A stretch of 8,423 nucleotides of DNA from an uncultured Veillonella sp. (lineage in GTDB: Bacteria; Bacillota; Negativicutes; Veillonellales; Veillonellaceae), in assembly GCA_915066865.1 (NCBI GenBank), contig CAJZEE010000082.1, positions 1 to 8,423 on the forward strand, read 5' to 3'. The stretch's first letter is position 1. Every line of letters starts with the position of its first letter. Both the position numbers and the translations under genes were made by a program. A model generated the notes under the pieces. The model was not told the DNA's origin and did no database searches. It was given only the letters and a program-made list of their open reading frames with translations. Positions 7,595 to 8,423 of the stretch are shown one piece after another.

Positions 7595-7627
7595 ATATAG
7601 AAATGGCTTTTACTGATGAAGGGTAAT
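7595..7627 (-). repeat. Inverted repeat right of the recombinase, including 3' border repeat copy 4
   Basis: On the minus strand ATTACCCTTCATCAG (7613-7627, ITLHQ of cassette 2) continues through AGCCATTTCTAT. It is the partner of 6598-6630 (30 of 33 bp), and together they bracket the recombinase gene. Confidence 0.8.
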
Positions 7628-8113
7628 AGAATCATCTATAGTCCTAAAAAATCGGCCTATTTGTTTTTGTTCCTCTAATGAAGGGAGTACTAAACTCATC
7701 TTTTCCATTTGTTTACCAGAAACTTCAACAAAGGTTGATCCTGCACCAGTTACTTCTCCATAACGCTTTAATCTCGGTGTCATAGTATATAAAAAATACG
7801 TATCTAATTCTTTTGAATCAGGAGTAATCGATTGAAACCCCTGATTTGTACACCCTTCAGCTTGTAAAATTGCTGTATTACCTATACCTGCCCTTGATGT
7901 GAATAAAACAGTTCCAATTGGAAGTAATTTAGCAGAACTTTTCTCTAGACCCAACTTTGTTATTTTTCGAGTACTTTTACTAACATAGCGATTCTTACCT
8001 ATTTCTACTGGAGAATACCAATCAATATCTCCATTCCAATATTCAGGAACATTAGTGCTTGGAGTTCCTCCCCCAGTAATAATTGCTACATCACCCAACT
8101 TACGCTGTTCCCA
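7610..8113 (-). pseudogene. Silent hsdS recognition-domain cassette 2, inverted
   Basis: Read leftward from 8113 the frame is WEQRKLGDVAIITGGGTP..., one HsdS recognition domain, ending RTIDDSITLHQ and a TAA at 7610-7612. The upstream frame is closed by TAA at 8138-8140 and has no ATG; a TTG at 8096-8098 is the only possible start, and no RBS was noticed for it. The cassette has no C-terminal helix. It shares the GGGTP...PEYW framework with domain 2 of the expressed HsdS but differs through the rest, so it should encode another half-site specificity. It lies opposite to hsdS, so inversion between matching 5' repeats would bring it in frame behind an hsdS start. Convergent with the recombinase, 23 bp apart, with no terminator seen between. 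Confidence 0.85.
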
Positions 8114-8115
8114 AG
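8094..8115 (-). repeat. 5' recombination repeat, copy 5 (silent cassette 2, inverted)
   Basis: The minus strand reads CTTGGGAACAGCGTAAG (8115 to 8099) followed by TTGGG. 8094-8114 is identical over 21 bp to 1588-1608. This is the only 5' repeat copy facing left, so it can make inversions with any of the other four. Confidence 0.85.
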
Positions 8116-8126
8116 TTTTATTAAAT

Positions 8127-8132
8127 GAAAGG
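8127..8132 (+). promoter_or_regulatory. Ribosome binding site for the edge ATPase gene
   Basis: GAAAGG lies 7 bp before ATG 8140 and fixes that start. It is only 12 bp from the recombination repeat, leaving almost no room for a private promoter outside the invertible DNA. Confidence 0.7.
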
Positions 8133-8139
8133 TTGTTTT

Positions 8140-8423
8140 ATGAATAAAATAAATTATATTAATTTTGAAAATATAAAAAGTTTCGGATCTGGAAATGAAT
8201 CTTTTAAATTAAAATTTCAAAACTGTGATGCTAATAGTTTTAATATTATTGTAGCGCCAAATGGTAGTGGAAAAAGTAGTCTTGCGACTGCATTACAGGG
8301 AGTTGCACATGGAACAATAAAATTGGATAGTCAAGATTTATATAAATCAGATTTTGAACCTAGAGTAACTATAAAATTAGATGGAATATACAATGGTATA
8401 TATATTTCAGATAAAAGCAAATC
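8140..8423 (+). CDS. ATPase with SMC/ABC-type Walker A, 3' end outside the window
   Basis: The visible 94 residues begin MNKINYINFENIKSFG and contain a Walker A motif APNGSGKSS at about residues 42-50. The pattern of a short N-terminal strand, an F-x-N-[IL]-K-S-F segment and PNGSGKS is typical of SMC/RecF/AAA_15-type ATPases. Those include several phage-defence ATPases, and PrrC/RloC-type anticodon nucleases occur beside Type I systems. The part that would tell these apart (coiled coil, signature, Walker B, any nuclease domain) lies beyond 8423, so no function is assigned. It reads rightward, divergent from silent cassette 2, starting 24 bp past the repeat. Being next to an hsd locus suggests a defence role, by inference only. 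Confidence 0.8.
   Translation, partial: MNKINYINFENIKSFGSGNESFKLKFQNCDANSFNIIVAPNGSGKSSLATALQGVAHGTIKLDSQDLYKSDFEPRVTIKLDGIYNGIYISDKSK

Noticed and set aside
7957..7986. TTGTTA-N18-TAACAT as a + strand promoter for the ATPase gene
   Set aside because: The -10 box matches only four of six positions, the spacing is long, and it lies within HsdS-type coding sequence of cassette 2.
1588..8115. Regularly repeated short sequences as a CRISPR array
   Set aside because: Copies are hundreds to thousands of bases apart, encode the WEQRK motif, and differ in orientation.

Overview
The window carries a Type I restriction-modification locus, probably from a low-GC Bacillota. The evidence for that host is AT-rich DNA, AGGGA/GAAAGG-type ribosome binding sites, and HsdS subunits with the GFT-D-x-WEQRKL motif common in that phylum. 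The genus cannot be fixed from the sequence.

Layout. Positions 1-55 look like the terminal inverted repeat and inward promoter of an insertion sequence, possibly ISL3-like, abutting an hsdM gene that has lost its 5' end. hsdM (translatable from 208 to 1554), hsdS (1544-2809) and hsdR (2828-5962) form a tight same-strand operon that ends in a strong rho-independent terminator at 6045-6088. Immediately after the terminator is a promoterless, start-less hsdS target-recognition cassette on the + strand (6091-6666). It overlaps a tyrosine recombinase gene by seven bases (6660-7586). Beyond the recombinase, on the - strand, is a second silent hsdS cassette (7610-8113). At the right edge begins an ATPase gene with an SMC/ABC-type Walker A (8140 to beyond 8423).

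How the parts work together. HsdM2S would methylate and HsdR would restrict, with HsdS setting the target sequence through two recognition domains. The same 14-15 bp repeat (TGGGAACAGCGTAA[G], encoding WEQRK) occurs five times: at the 5' edge of both recognition domains in hsdS, at the 5' edge of both silent cassettes, and at the 5' end of the recombinase gene. Four copies point right and one points left. A second 15 bp repeat (ATTACCCTTCATCAG, encoding ITLHQ) marks the 3' edge of all four recognition domains. This is the anatomy of an hsdS-shuffling, phase-variable system like the recombinase-linked hsdS loci of streptococci. Two details are unusual: hsdR lies inside the segment that hsdS/cassette inversion would flip, and a repeat copy is fused in frame to the recombinase ORF. 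The truncated hsdM suggests that the system, as sequenced, may be inactive despite intact hsdS and hsdR genes.

No tRNA, rRNA or CRISPR array was seen.
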